This document shows positions 9,758-21,500 of a DNA stretch of 34,514 bases, piece by piece (within the stretch, counting starts at the first letter, position 1; every line of letters begins with the position of its first letter). The DNA lies in NCBI GenBank assembly GCA_003254885.1, contig QANT01006622.1, positions 1 through 34,514 on the forward strand. The letters run 5' to 3'. The notes below the pieces were generated by a model. That model did not search any database, was not told where the DNA came from, and saw only the letters and a list, made by a program, of their open reading frames with translations. Source of the stretch: Purshia tridentata. Lineage: Eukaryota; Streptophyta; Magnoliopsida; Rosales; Rosaceae. The position numbers were made by a program, and so were the translations under genes.

Positions 9758-9998
9758 TTAGAATGAAGAAGGCAAACTAAGAGGACTTTTGATGTAGCCC
9801 AAACCCCTTCTAGGAATGATCCAAAAACATTTGGAATGTTTTATCTGCGAACTAATGTTCACATCAAGTTGGATTGAACAGGCTTACAATATCTTATTTT
9901 TCTATGGTTACATGATTAGAATGAAGAAGGCAAACTAAGAGGACTTTTGAAGTTGGATTGAAGAGGCTTACAATATCTTATTTTTCTATGGTTACATG
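9758..9998. repeat. mosaic direct repeats A1-B1-A2-B2
   Basis: Unit A (35 bp, TTAGAATGAAG...GGACTTTTGA) occurs at 9758-9792 and 9916-9950. Unit B (49 bp, AAGTTGGATTGAA...GGTTACATG) occurs at 9866-9914 and 9950-9998 with a single visible mismatch. A2 lies exactly between B1 and B2, so the region arose by local duplications, probably recent ones. No coding potential. Confidence 0.85.
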
Positions 9999-9999
9999 T

Positions 10000-10651
10000 T
10001 TTCAAACAAGGAAAGCAAACTAACTTTTGCTTGAACAGGTAAATTAGTCGAACTTATGTAACGTGTTATAAAATCTGTATTATTTTGATATCACGTAGAA
10101 AATAAAACATTCAACTCAAAATTAATTATTAATAAAAAACTTTATAACATCATATTTTACGATACAAAATTTTATATTTTTAATATAAAATATCCTCAAC
10201 ACTAAGTAGATGGTTGAACTAGTTTTAACCATCCATGAAACCAATAAGAAAAACTAGCAATAAAAGAACTAAAGTGAAACAGGACAAAAGCACAAGTGAG
10301 TAGGCATTGCATCATTTCAAGGAAGAAATCTTAACCATATGGATAACAATGATCGAGCGAAGGTTTTGGCTTTGGCACAAACCAATGAATGAGAAACCTG
10401 TCAAAATCTATGATGTGAATTGGGTCCAATATCATTAAATAAGGTGATGGAGGACTTGCTTTTTTTAATCAGCATGTTATGGATATCATAATTCATTAAT
10501 TCATAACAATGAGCCAAGGTTAGGCTTGGTAGTCCATTTTCTCCGGTACCATATATTATGAAGTGATTAACAAGTTGATTTTTTGTCAGCATACTTTTTT
10601 GTTTTTGGTTTAAAGAGTGCTTTAATATTAAAGATATTGGCCTACTTAAAT
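10000..10651. other. intergenic spacer
   Basis: AT-rich spacer upstream of MOT2. No gene was supported. An 84-codon minus-strand ORF at 10401-10655 has no recognisable features and is taken as chance. Confidence 0.55.
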
Positions 10652-11070
10652 ACACGAATATGATTAGGATGGCCTCTTAGTATAACGTCGGACCAAGATT
10701 CTCTACCTATTTATCTACTCATTTCTCTACTATACTTTTAATCTTGATCATGTTTCTTTCCAACTCTTTTTTTTTTTTTTAACACGAATATGATTAGGAT
10801 GGCCTCTTAGTATAACCTGAAGTCTATGAATGAGTTTAAAAATTATAAAACAATATAGTTTCAAACATAAGCACAAAATCAAATTTACAATTATAGTTGT
10901 TCCATTTTAAATGTTCGCCTCGAATCTGGAAGTTCAAGGTGAAGCCTGGTCGAACCAAGATTCTCTACCTATTTATCTACTCATTTCTCTACTATACTTT
11001 TAATCTTTTTTTTTTTGGCCAAGTACTATACTTTTAATCTTGATCATGCTTCTTTCCAACTTTTTTTTTT
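10652..11070. repeat. dispersed direct repeats with poly-T tracts
   Basis: A 35-bp segment (ACACGAATATGATTAGGATG...TATAAC) is present at 10652-10686 and 10782-10816. A second segment of about 54 bp (ACCAAGATTCTCTACC...TTTTAATCTT) is at 10692-10745 and 10954-11007. Its continuation (CTATACTTTTAATCTTGATCATG...CCAAC followed by poly-T) is at about 10729-10780 and 11025-11072. The pattern suggests insertion or duplication events involving poly-T ends, perhaps of a retroposon in antisense orientation. The family was not recognised. Confidence 0.7.
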
Positions 11071-12238
11071 TTTCTCTCTTTACTCTTTATTTGATGGCCA
11101 AAATTAAAAAACAGTAAAGAGATGGATAGGCAAATGAATAGGAGATCCTTGCCCAGCCTGGTAGTATGTGTCATTGTTGTCTTTGACAAAAAATAGAAAA
11201 GAAGTTGGATGATTTGATGTTCAAATGAAAATTGCTTCCATGCATGGATGAATGCAGCTCTTGATGATTCCTCGTTAAGGCAAAGGGCAATGACGACCCA
11301 ATGGTTTTATTCCTTAAGTCTGTTAATTACTCCTGATTATACCATTTCCAACAAATCAAATTCACATCGCAATTTTATTTTTTTTCTTTTCTTCATAAGG
11401 TTAATTTGAATGGCTTCAAGTTGACCCCTTGAATTTGAATGGAGTTTTGCTTTCGGTTGTGTAGAGAAGACGATCTGAACACATCAAAATGTTATATTGC
11501 CAAATTTGAATTGAATCATTTTTAAGTTGACTCTTGACAACTTGAATGGAATTATTATAGTTGGGATTCACAATTCACATTTTCAGTACCAAGAAAATAA
11601 AAAAAGGGGGTTATGCTTTTATTTTAAACATGATTTTGATGTCTTTAATTAGTTTTTATCGTAACTATGGTGTGACAGTGATAGGAATAAGAAGAAGTGG
11701 ACCAACTAGTTATTACTTATTAGTCAAGAAAAAAAAAAAGAAGCAGCCGGAAACCTATTGCCTTGTGTGGTTTAAGCTTTGATTCCAAAACATGGGTTAA
11801 GTTCAAAAATCATTTTCATTCACTTTCTTGGACCAAACACGGTCCCTTCCTCAGATCTCTAAAATCAGGCATTAATGGAGTCCATTTGCGGTAAACTTGA
11901 TGAGCTTTAAGATTCATCTTTTATTAGAATATATATTATATCTTTTTTGTTTCTGAGAGAGAGAGTTGATACTGTAACAATGGTATTTACTTCTAGCGAA
12001 CGAAAAATTAATAATAAATAACAGTGGTATTTGCATCCTCTAATATCCCAATATCCCATGGATTCTTCTGCAAGCAAAACTGTATTGATAACTTAATATC
12101 AACAAAAGAATTACAGCCGCCAAAAAGGAAAAAAATAATCTTTCAAAAAAAGCACCTTCCTGTTGTACTCACCTACTGATCACCAAAAGCAGAAAAACCC
12201 ACCGCGGTTCCAAGACGTGCATTGGCTTTTTGCAACAT
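11071..12238. other. intergenic spacer and UTP20 3' flank
   Basis: No gene was recognised. The end nearest 12238 must contain the UTP20 3' UTR. A sense-strand AATAAAA lies near 11929-11935, about 300 nt past the stop, as a weak polyadenylation candidate. A 73-codon plus-strand ORF at 11561-11782 ends in a lysine run over a poly-A stretch and looks non-coding. Confidence 0.5.
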
Positions 12239-12507
12239 CTACTTGGGCTTAGAATGCATCCATCTTCCCATTTTCATTGTCATCATCTTCCTTTTCTTGT
12301 TGACACGATGCTTCTCTGCAATCCTCAATTTCCTCTTGGCATTCCGCATAGGATTGATAACAGCCATGCGCTTTTCTTCATTTTTCCTCTTATCCCTTTT
12401 CGCCTTGGAGTTCCTCCTGATTTCATTGTTAACCTGTACAACCTTTTCGATGCCTAGTATATTTCGTATACGTTCTGAAACTTCTTGCGCTAATTGCTTT
12501 GTATTTT
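12239..12507 (-). CDS. UTP20: UTP20 last exon, basic nuclear/nucleolar tail
   Basis: This exon encodes about the last 89 residues. After a short amphipathic segment (QLAQEVSERIRNILGIEKVV) the protein becomes strongly basic, with KAKRDKRKNEEKR, NPMRNAKRKLR and HRVNKKRKM blocks, followed by a Met/Lys/Trp-containing end and a TAG stop. Such blocks are typical nuclear and nucleolar localisation and RNA-binding tails in this family. The acceptor is TCTATCAG|AAAATAC at 12508. Confidence 0.88.
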
Positions 12508-15500
12508 CTGATAGACAAATTGAAAAGCAACTTGTCAGATTGCAATTGGAAATATTAATGAATAATAGCTATTTGAGATAAGAGAGCTCGCTTATTTCAT
12601 TCATATATCAGATGAAGATTGTTCTGGCATTCCGACATGCTATCTATGCCATAAACAAAAATTGATGCAAGTTCAACCCCTCGCTAATTTTTGGATAAAG
12701 AGAGAAAATAAAGGTACAAAAAGATTGGTTCACACTTCAACCAGGTAACTGAATTTTGATATTTTAAGGAAAATTATAAAATGGTCCTCTAGCTAAAACC
12801 AGAACAGGTGTTTAGTCATCCGTTTTGATTGAAAATTTGTTTGAACATTTCAGACATAGTTAATGCAATGCTGCATAAGCAGCCCGTATAGGATAGCATT
12901 ATAAGAACAATATGTAGTGTTCTAGCTGTGTACCAGGATTGTGGGAGTGGAAAATAATTTTGGCCGGAAGCCCAAGTGCAAGATATTTATTGAGGAAATG
13001 AGAGCCAATAGCTTGTAGGATATACTGGAGAACCTTTCTAGATTATTTCTAATATATGCAATAAAACTGGCAACATGGGGAAATAGTATTAGGGAGATAA
13101 CTCACCAGAGACCACTCTCCCAGAAAAACCTTCACAAACTTTATACAAGGGCAGCAAGATTTCATATGCATAGAGCAGGCAATCTTCCTTAATTTTGGCT
13201 GCAATTTCTCCAAAACTTTTAAAGACAATCTTCATCTGCATGGAACAACCACAATATTATTTTTTTATAGGAAGTCAAAAAAAATAGAAGCAAACTAAAA
13301 GAACTACTGTAGTACCATCAGTAAATCAAAAGACAAAAACTGCTCCTATTCCAAGAAGTTTCCCCAAATATCTGCAAATAAGCTTAGGAAATGAAGCTTT
13401 GGTACAAACCTGAATATCCTCCATTTGAAGGGCAATCTTTCCCATTTTTTTGAGCAAGTTAGAGATGAGCAAGTATCGAATATTGTCAGAGGAGCTTTCT
13501 TCATTTTTGTCACATATACCAGAGGTAAGAGATAAAAACATGCTCCTTCCTTTTCTAGCATCGAGCAACTCAAAAGCTTTAAGAAAATGGCCTTGCTCAT
13601 GCTGTTGAAGGGTAGACCAGAATTGGTGAGCATCTGAAAACTCTGTTTGTCCCAACAAAGAATGCACACCCCAAACAGTGTGCATAAGATTTTCTACAAT
13701 CAGATTGCTGGCAGCATCATCAATGAGTTCTGTCTTCAGTTGGCAGCAGAGATAAACAGCTGTCATGAAAAGTGTACTTGGTTTAATAAGGTAGTAAGAT
13801 CCAAATGGTTTTTCACGATCTTTTGAAGCCTCTGTTACAGCTTTAAAGTAGCAGTGCACAAGGCGACTTGATATGCAACGTAACCACATGTGTGGATGCA
13901 GGAGTAATTCACATATTGCTTCCCATATTTCCTATATATGTGCAAAAGAAGGAACAGTTGAATAGAAACCAAAAGGGATTATATTATGAGAGAAAAAGAA
14001 AAAACAGAAGAAATAAATCCAGGCACATAAATAAATCTTCACAACATCTTCAATTTGCAAAGTGAATTTCAATTTATCTATTATATGTATGAGTTTAAAT
14101 TGATCTATTATAAGTATCATTTATAATATTTTTGAAGAATAATAGTATATTTGACACTTGGTAGTTCTGAACTATTCGAGTTACACTTTGTTTTAAGGGA
14201 TTTGGAACACTATATTAGACACATCTATCATAACCAAATGCAACACGGCAGAAAACTAATATTCTTGCTATGAAAAATAATTATCTCTAGACATCAATAC
14301 AATATTCTAAACAAAGTTATCTGAAGAAGAAAAAAAATTATAGTTATATAGGTTTTGACTATACAACATTTTCCATAACCATGACAAGTATGATCAACAT
14401 TTCATTTTTAAGTTAACAAAATATGAGTTTCTGAAACTTTAGTGAAACTTGCCTTCTGTATGACAAGTCATCAATAGGAAATTTGGTGTTCTTATCATTT
14501 CATAAATCTTCATTAAGTTCCATGAACGACCATTCTAAGAATTAAAAAGCATCCAACTCATTTCAATAGCTCGTGAAATCCCCCCCTCCCCAAAAAAAAG
14601 TGTGAAACAAACTATATCGCTAATCCTAATCCATTTTATTTTATGCTGTGTTGACATACCTCAAGATCCTTATCAAAGCATAAATCAGGGAACTGGTGAA
14701 GCATTTTCTCCAGCATAACTAATGAATAATATGCCTCCTTCCAAAAAGGAAAGGTAGGTTTATTAGAAGAATCTTGTTGCCTGTCAGTGACTGAATCAAT
14801 GGCAGACTGTAAAATGCGTCTAGTCACTGGCAATATACTGTTGATATGCCCATGAAATTCTTTCTTCATGATCACGACTTCAACCAGAAATCCCAAAACC
14901 TGTACAAATACATAAAGAGCTTTAAACAAGAGGCAAAGTGAAATACAACTATGATGTTCCCTCAAAATTAAGATTACAATGTTTGTAACCAGGAAAAAGA
15001 ACCCCCACATCACTCAACAAATCACATGCATCATTCCATCTAAAAACCAGTAAGACCACAAGCTTTCTGACACACAGAATGCACCCCAAACATGAAACTT
15101 CAATTAGAGTGACAGACATTTCCACAAATTGCTTTCTTATTCCACAAACTCAAGAGGGAAAAGTTCTAGAAAGCTTTGGGATACATGGTATAGAAAATTG
15201 GGCATAATGCATCAGTTACAGACTACCACATATTCATTTAAAAGTGGGAGCATTACCAGAATACCGAAAATTTGTTGGAAAATATAATCACATTTTTAGA
15301 ATGTTAAGCTTTATTTCTTTTATCTTAATATGTTGAGCATATCTTAAAAATGCAAAACAAAATAGAAAAAATCAAATACCACGACCATTATAGATGCAAC
15401 AACTCTTCCACTTCAAGCATCAAGACAATTTCAACAAGGAAACCCAAAATGAATTGACAAACTGCCACCTTTCTAATAGCAATGACCCCAATATCAGAGC

Positions 15501-18500
15501 AGCAGCCATTGCTTACCTTCAAATTAAGTAAACTCTGTTTTAAGCAGAATAAAGTTACTGGACTCAAACAAGAAAGAACCCTTTCTGATACAGAAGACTA
15601 GCAAGATAAGTAGGCTTAGTTAACTTGCATCCTAGTCTCTGAGCAGACAGTGCCTAGGATTTTACGATGTGCTACCTGTGTGCAAAGTGAAAGTACAGTG
15701 GCCTGTACTATGTCAAGATTCAAATCATTGGTGGATATGGATTTTTTGGCCATAGGTTATAGGTCATTCATGGACAGTGGCATAATGGTAATTCAGTGGA
15801 AGCTTGATTTCTGAGAAGGCACCATTGCAATTGTCATAAATTCCCTTTTCTTTCTGAAATTTTAATATTACTTTGGGTATAATTCTAATAAATTTTCAAG
15901 TCTATTTTTCATAATTAACCTTGCTTATACTGTAATACCTAATTTGTAATATTTCCCAAAAACTACCTATTTTTTAATTAACAACCATGCTTATGAAAAG
16001 ATAGAGCAGCAAAGAGTAAAAAAACATATCATTTAAATGAAAAGGCCAAAACTAATGAAACATCAGGAAAAGAAAAAAAAAACCTGTGCTCCAGTACTCC
16101 ACAGTTGCTGCTTCTCACCCAAATACCAAGATAAACTGTACTCAAGAATCGAACGACGTGAATGTTGGCCTAAACCATGGAAACCAGCGAGATATTTTAT
16201 AGCTACACCAGTCATGGAACGAACTTCACTATCCTGATCATTAGCCAAACAAACCACCAAATGGACAAACAATGTCTGTGATTGCTCATCTACAATGTGT
16301 CTTGGATTTTTAACAATAATTGCATGGAGCATTTCAAGCACAGCTTTTCTTCCACTTGAATGCTCATACCTGTGATAAGACTTAAGCCATTATTGGACAA
16401 AATGATAAGGACAGACAATAAGTTTTCAAATCACTATAAGGCACTTACCTTAGATTTGACAGCAGAAAATCTAAATGTTGCTGCTTTCGTTTTTCTGAAA
16501 GACGATATTTAAGTAAGAATTGCAATAAAATCTGACTACATTTGTGACGAATTGGTTCTACTTGACTTTTCACCATCAATTCTGCAACTCTAGTTACAAG
16601 ATCATATATCTCAGGAACAACTAGCTCGCGATTAACAATTGCCTTTAGAAGTGAAAGAGCAACAAAGGAAGGATTCCTTTCAAGATCAACAAACAGTGGA
16701 AGCTGAATTAACAGATGTAGCTGATCAGAGGAAAGAGTAATACTGGTGCCCCGCAAAAGTACAGTTAGTAACCTTAGACACGACTGCATTAGAGAACTGC
16801 TGGTATTAACCGAACTTTCAGCAATACCAAATAGCGCTGCTTTTATATTATTTGCTTGAGATTCAATGGCAGGTAAAGGCAACCGGACCAGTGGAGCAAG
16901 GAATCTAAGTGATGCTGATACAACATCTTCATACTTGGAATTCAAGCACTTCCCTAACAATATGACAAAAGGATCCAACATTGACAACATTTGTTCATCA
17001 TGTTTGCCCAATTTCACATTCTTTATGCGTTTCTGCAATATCCCAAGAGCGAACACGGAAATAAGATGTGAACATACTGACTTAGCACCTGAGGAAACAA
17101 CTTTTCCAATCGCATCTTTTCGACGATGTCCATATGCCCCTGTAATAAACAAATTTTCACCCTGACCATTTTCTTCTTTTATTCCATCTTCAATCAGGCT
17201 ATGTACAAATATAAATAGGTCAGTCTGATCAACAGTTGGATTGCATTCAATACCATCTGCTATGTGATTTAACATACTTTCCAATTTCGTCTTGGTTTTT
17301 GGTGTCAGATGTTTCTCGAATTGAGCTGTAACAGGTGATAGAAGCTTCAAGGCATGGCTTTTGAATGTTATACTTTGAGAAATCAATTTCAGGGTTTCAA
17401 ACGACTTCTGCTTCTTTGTTTCTTTCATTTTTGAAGCAATCTTTTCAACTTCTTTTTCCTCAGCAACGTCTCCAAGAATATCATTCTGTGCAACAGAGAG
17501 AAGATCATCCAAACAGTAGTCCAATTTTCCGCTAATAGGAGTAATAAGAAACTTCGATAAAATAAAGTTTACAGTGTATCCTAACACATGTAACTCATAT
17601 CCCCGTTTCAAGGTACTTCGCAAAACCCTGACTATAAAATGTAGGTATTCAAGTCCAAGTTCCTGCAAACAAGTAGCCAAAGCAGACCTAGCTTCATCAC
17701 GGATGCTTTCTAATCGATGTTTCAAAAAGTTTGAAATGCGATGAACAATGCTTGGAAGCTGCGAATCCATTACATCGCCAGGCAGCAACCTTAATACTCT
17801 TAGTGCGGCAAGACTGATATTAACATTGACCTTTTCAGAATCCTTCAGTAACTTTTGTATCTTGGGAAGCACAGCTTTTTGAAGGCATGTCTGTATTTCC
17901 TTTACCATAGCAGAACTACTACACTTGGGCAAGATTGAAGAACCAGTATCAACATTCTCAATGTTGGAAAGATTCTCCAAAGTGTCTTTGGCATCTGAAA
18001 AGTGAAACTGGTCCAAAATAGAACAGATTAGCCGCAGAAGGAGCTTTTGTTTATCAGGATTCTTGACCATCTCATGAAAGCATCTCATCAGCAATAAGTA
18101 GTATGAATTCCATTCCATGTGACCGGAAACTGAAGCAAGGGCCTCTATGCACACATTTTTTACATGTTCCCCTTTTCCTTCATGCTCCTCCAACATCATA
18201 TTGAAAAAGAGGGGTACAAACACTTTCTTTGTGATGCCCTGGAAGTGATATCAGCAAAATATATTTCAGTGACTTGGTATAAAACTCTGAAAAGTGAAAT
18301 AAATCGCAAAAATTTTTAGGAAAAAAATAAAAAACGAGAGAGAGAGAGAGAAAAAAAAAAACCTCTGGAATATAGCTGGCACTGTTAACATTCCTAAAGC
18401 GCGACAATGCCCTTGCTCTCCTATGTTTCTGCAAGAAAAAGTGAAAATGTGAGAAGAAATTCATCAATCTTTCACAATGAAAACATTTTCTCTGAATTGA

Positions 18501-21500
18501 TCAAAGATTGATGATTAAAAATATTTTAAAAGTAAATAATTCTAACACAAGTAAAATTTTCAATTAGGAAAATAATGACCACATAAACAGATAGAACCAT
18601 ACGAGATATGACACTAAATCTCACCTGTAGGTGAACGATATTGTTGAAAAAATCTATTTCAGCATCTTCATCACAAAGAGCCTTCAGTGAACCGAGGTTT
18701 GCCACTTCTGGAAGCTTTAGCACCATTGCTCTTAGTAAATCAACCCACTCCTGAAACCACACCAGTCCATTACAAAGAGTGAAATTTATCAAGCAGATGT
18801 AACTTGGGAGTTATGATACTTTAGACATTGTAATTGTAATGAATTTTTAACAAATATTCTAACAATGTCCATGATTCCATCTGCACTGACTCTTTCAATT
18901 GCACGAGTTAGAGAAGCATATGCACATGCAGGTGTGCGCACTATGTCTGTTTGTGTATGTACTGAGTATATATTTACAGGATTTTGGATCATAGTGCAAA
19001 TTTTCACTCTGTGGTTAGTAGACTTTAATATATCATCAGTAATTCAGTACTACAAGAAGATAAAAGCAAACTTGATACCTTTCTAACAGATGTTCCTCTC
19101 TTCATAGCAGTACCCACATGCTTCAAAAGAAACTTGCTTGTTAAGCGCTGAATGCATGCTCTTGTCCAACAAGGATCATGATTGTTCACAACTTGGCCAA
19201 GTATTAGGGCAGCAAAATCAACAAATGAAAGCAATGACTTGTAAGCACTATGCCTCAAGATTATTTCTTCAGATGACATGTCATAGACACATTGAGACAA
19301 AATGACTAATGCATGATCCTCTCGAATAGTATAGAAGATATCAACACTGATCTTTTCATAAGCATTGACAATTCTGTCATAATCAAGGCTACCCATTTCT
19401 GTAACAGATGTTGCATTTAAGTCCTGGACAAGTTTTGCCTGCATTCCTCCAAAGAGTTACAAGAAAATAATGACAAATTACAAAATCAATGAAATTCTAA
19501 TAAAATCGAAAGAGAGCATAGGGTTCACACAGTACCACAAAGTGAACAGAAGGGTCTGCTCTAGCGAGAGCCTCCAGAAGATCACAGATATATGAACGCT
19601 TATCTAGATCAGTAGAACAAAGTAGTGGAGAAACCGCATTAAAAATTTTATTTGTAATCTCACTCCCTAAGACCGGAACAATATCACAAATGACTTGCAC
19701 CACTTCAAAACAGAAATCTGCAAGATGAACCAAGGACTTTAAATATATCAGGTGGAAAATATGATTAGGTAGGAAAAGCTGAGAGTTATAAGATATTCTT
19801 GCCTGAATTTTGAGTTCCATTTGCTAAAACTGGGAGCAAGATATCCACAAATTTTATGCCTGGCAACGCATCTTTTATATACTTTGGTAATAATTTAAAA
19901 ATTCTTATTTCCGTCTCCCCTGGGTGTTTAAACAATTTCCTGGCACCAGAATAATTATAAATATTAATGATGGCATATCAGATTACATTCCTTCTTTCCC
20001 CTAAATACTTCCAACATGAAAATGATCAGTGCAGAATAGACATGAGAAATGTGGTATATGGCTAATAGCAAAACCAGAAAAATGGGGGCCAAGGCTATAA
20101 ATCTTAAACACTATATGGAAATCTTTAAAGAGAGACAATATGTCACCAAGTTGAAGCACTGAATAGACCAGCAAAGCAAATTATAAGATCAAGTTAGGCA
20201 GCAACGAGAACATTCATCATGCGTAATGGTAAGAAATGATCAACAAAGCTTATCTCATGAGAGTTGAATACATATTAAAAATGAACACTGGAGACTTCTA
20301 TTATTGTTAATTTACCTTCAATTTATTGCAAATAAACAAAGCAAAGATAATAGATGGTGGTAGCCAACTTAGCATCAATTAGGCAACATAACGGAAAAAG
20401 ATTCCTGCCTCAAAACAGCATCCAAAGAACTCCATCAAATAAATAAAAGTTGAGCAAATTATTTGAAAAGATCCGTCCGGGTTATGCGAAGAGAGCACAC
20501 TAAGGGATTCTACATACTAAACTGTATATAAACAAATTTCTGATACCTTATATTAAAGGACTCAAAATTTGTATTCAACCTAACGTCTACTTCAAGAACA
20601 TTTTAAGACAAAACAAACATTCATTTCTTCAGAAGAAATATAACAATAGAACAATATTATTCAATTTTCCATTTTCTATGCCCTTTTTTTGCAACAGTTT
20701 TCTTATATATAAGCACGTACATGCACCTATCAAATATTGTAGAGTAAATGTAAGATAGAGGGTTGTAACTAATAAGATGTTGTAAGTATTTCTGAAAAAT
20801 AACATGTCAGCTGCCCATGGACTTGCATGGATACAGCCAAGTGCTCTAAACTAAGGTAGATTTGGAAAATGTATTCCATTAAGAAGCACAAAAGCATCCA
20901 TTGTGTCAAAAGAAAAGTAGAGATCAATGCAAGCAAAGCAACTAATTAAAAGAATTCTCTGCAGACATTTTCAAATAAAGAAAATTTGCCATTGCAAGCA
21001 CATTATGAAGGTGGCACCATTCTTTTGTAGTTGTGCGTGTGTGCCAATGTACGTGTATACACATTAGGTGGCTCAACTATTACCTCTTGGCCGCACTGTT
21101 ACTTTGATAAAGACAATGCAAACTATCAATTACTGCTTCAAGGTTCGGGAGAATAACTCCTTTCACAGCATAGTCTTCATCACCCAACTCATGATCAAGA
21201 GTCAACAGGTTCTCAACAAACTTAAGAACGCAAGATACAATAGCTTCAGATGCTGATGTGACGGTTAGAATTGAAAGAATATCAGGAACAAGATTTTGTT
21301 CCCTATACAGTAATGGAACAAGCTTTTGGCTTCTAGACAGAGCAAGAAAACAAGAGAAGAGAGAACTAGGCTTCTGGCCACTGGATCCCTCCTGCTTGAA
21401 ACCATCAATTAAAGATTTCACCGACACGAAGAAAAGGTCCCAGAATTCGCAACTAAAATCATGATCTTCATACTTATTGAGAACAAAAGAAACAATTTTC

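Noticed and set aside
11561..11782. Plus-strand 73-codon ORF
   Set aside because: It ends over a poly-A stretch that gives a lysine run, and has no features of a real protein.
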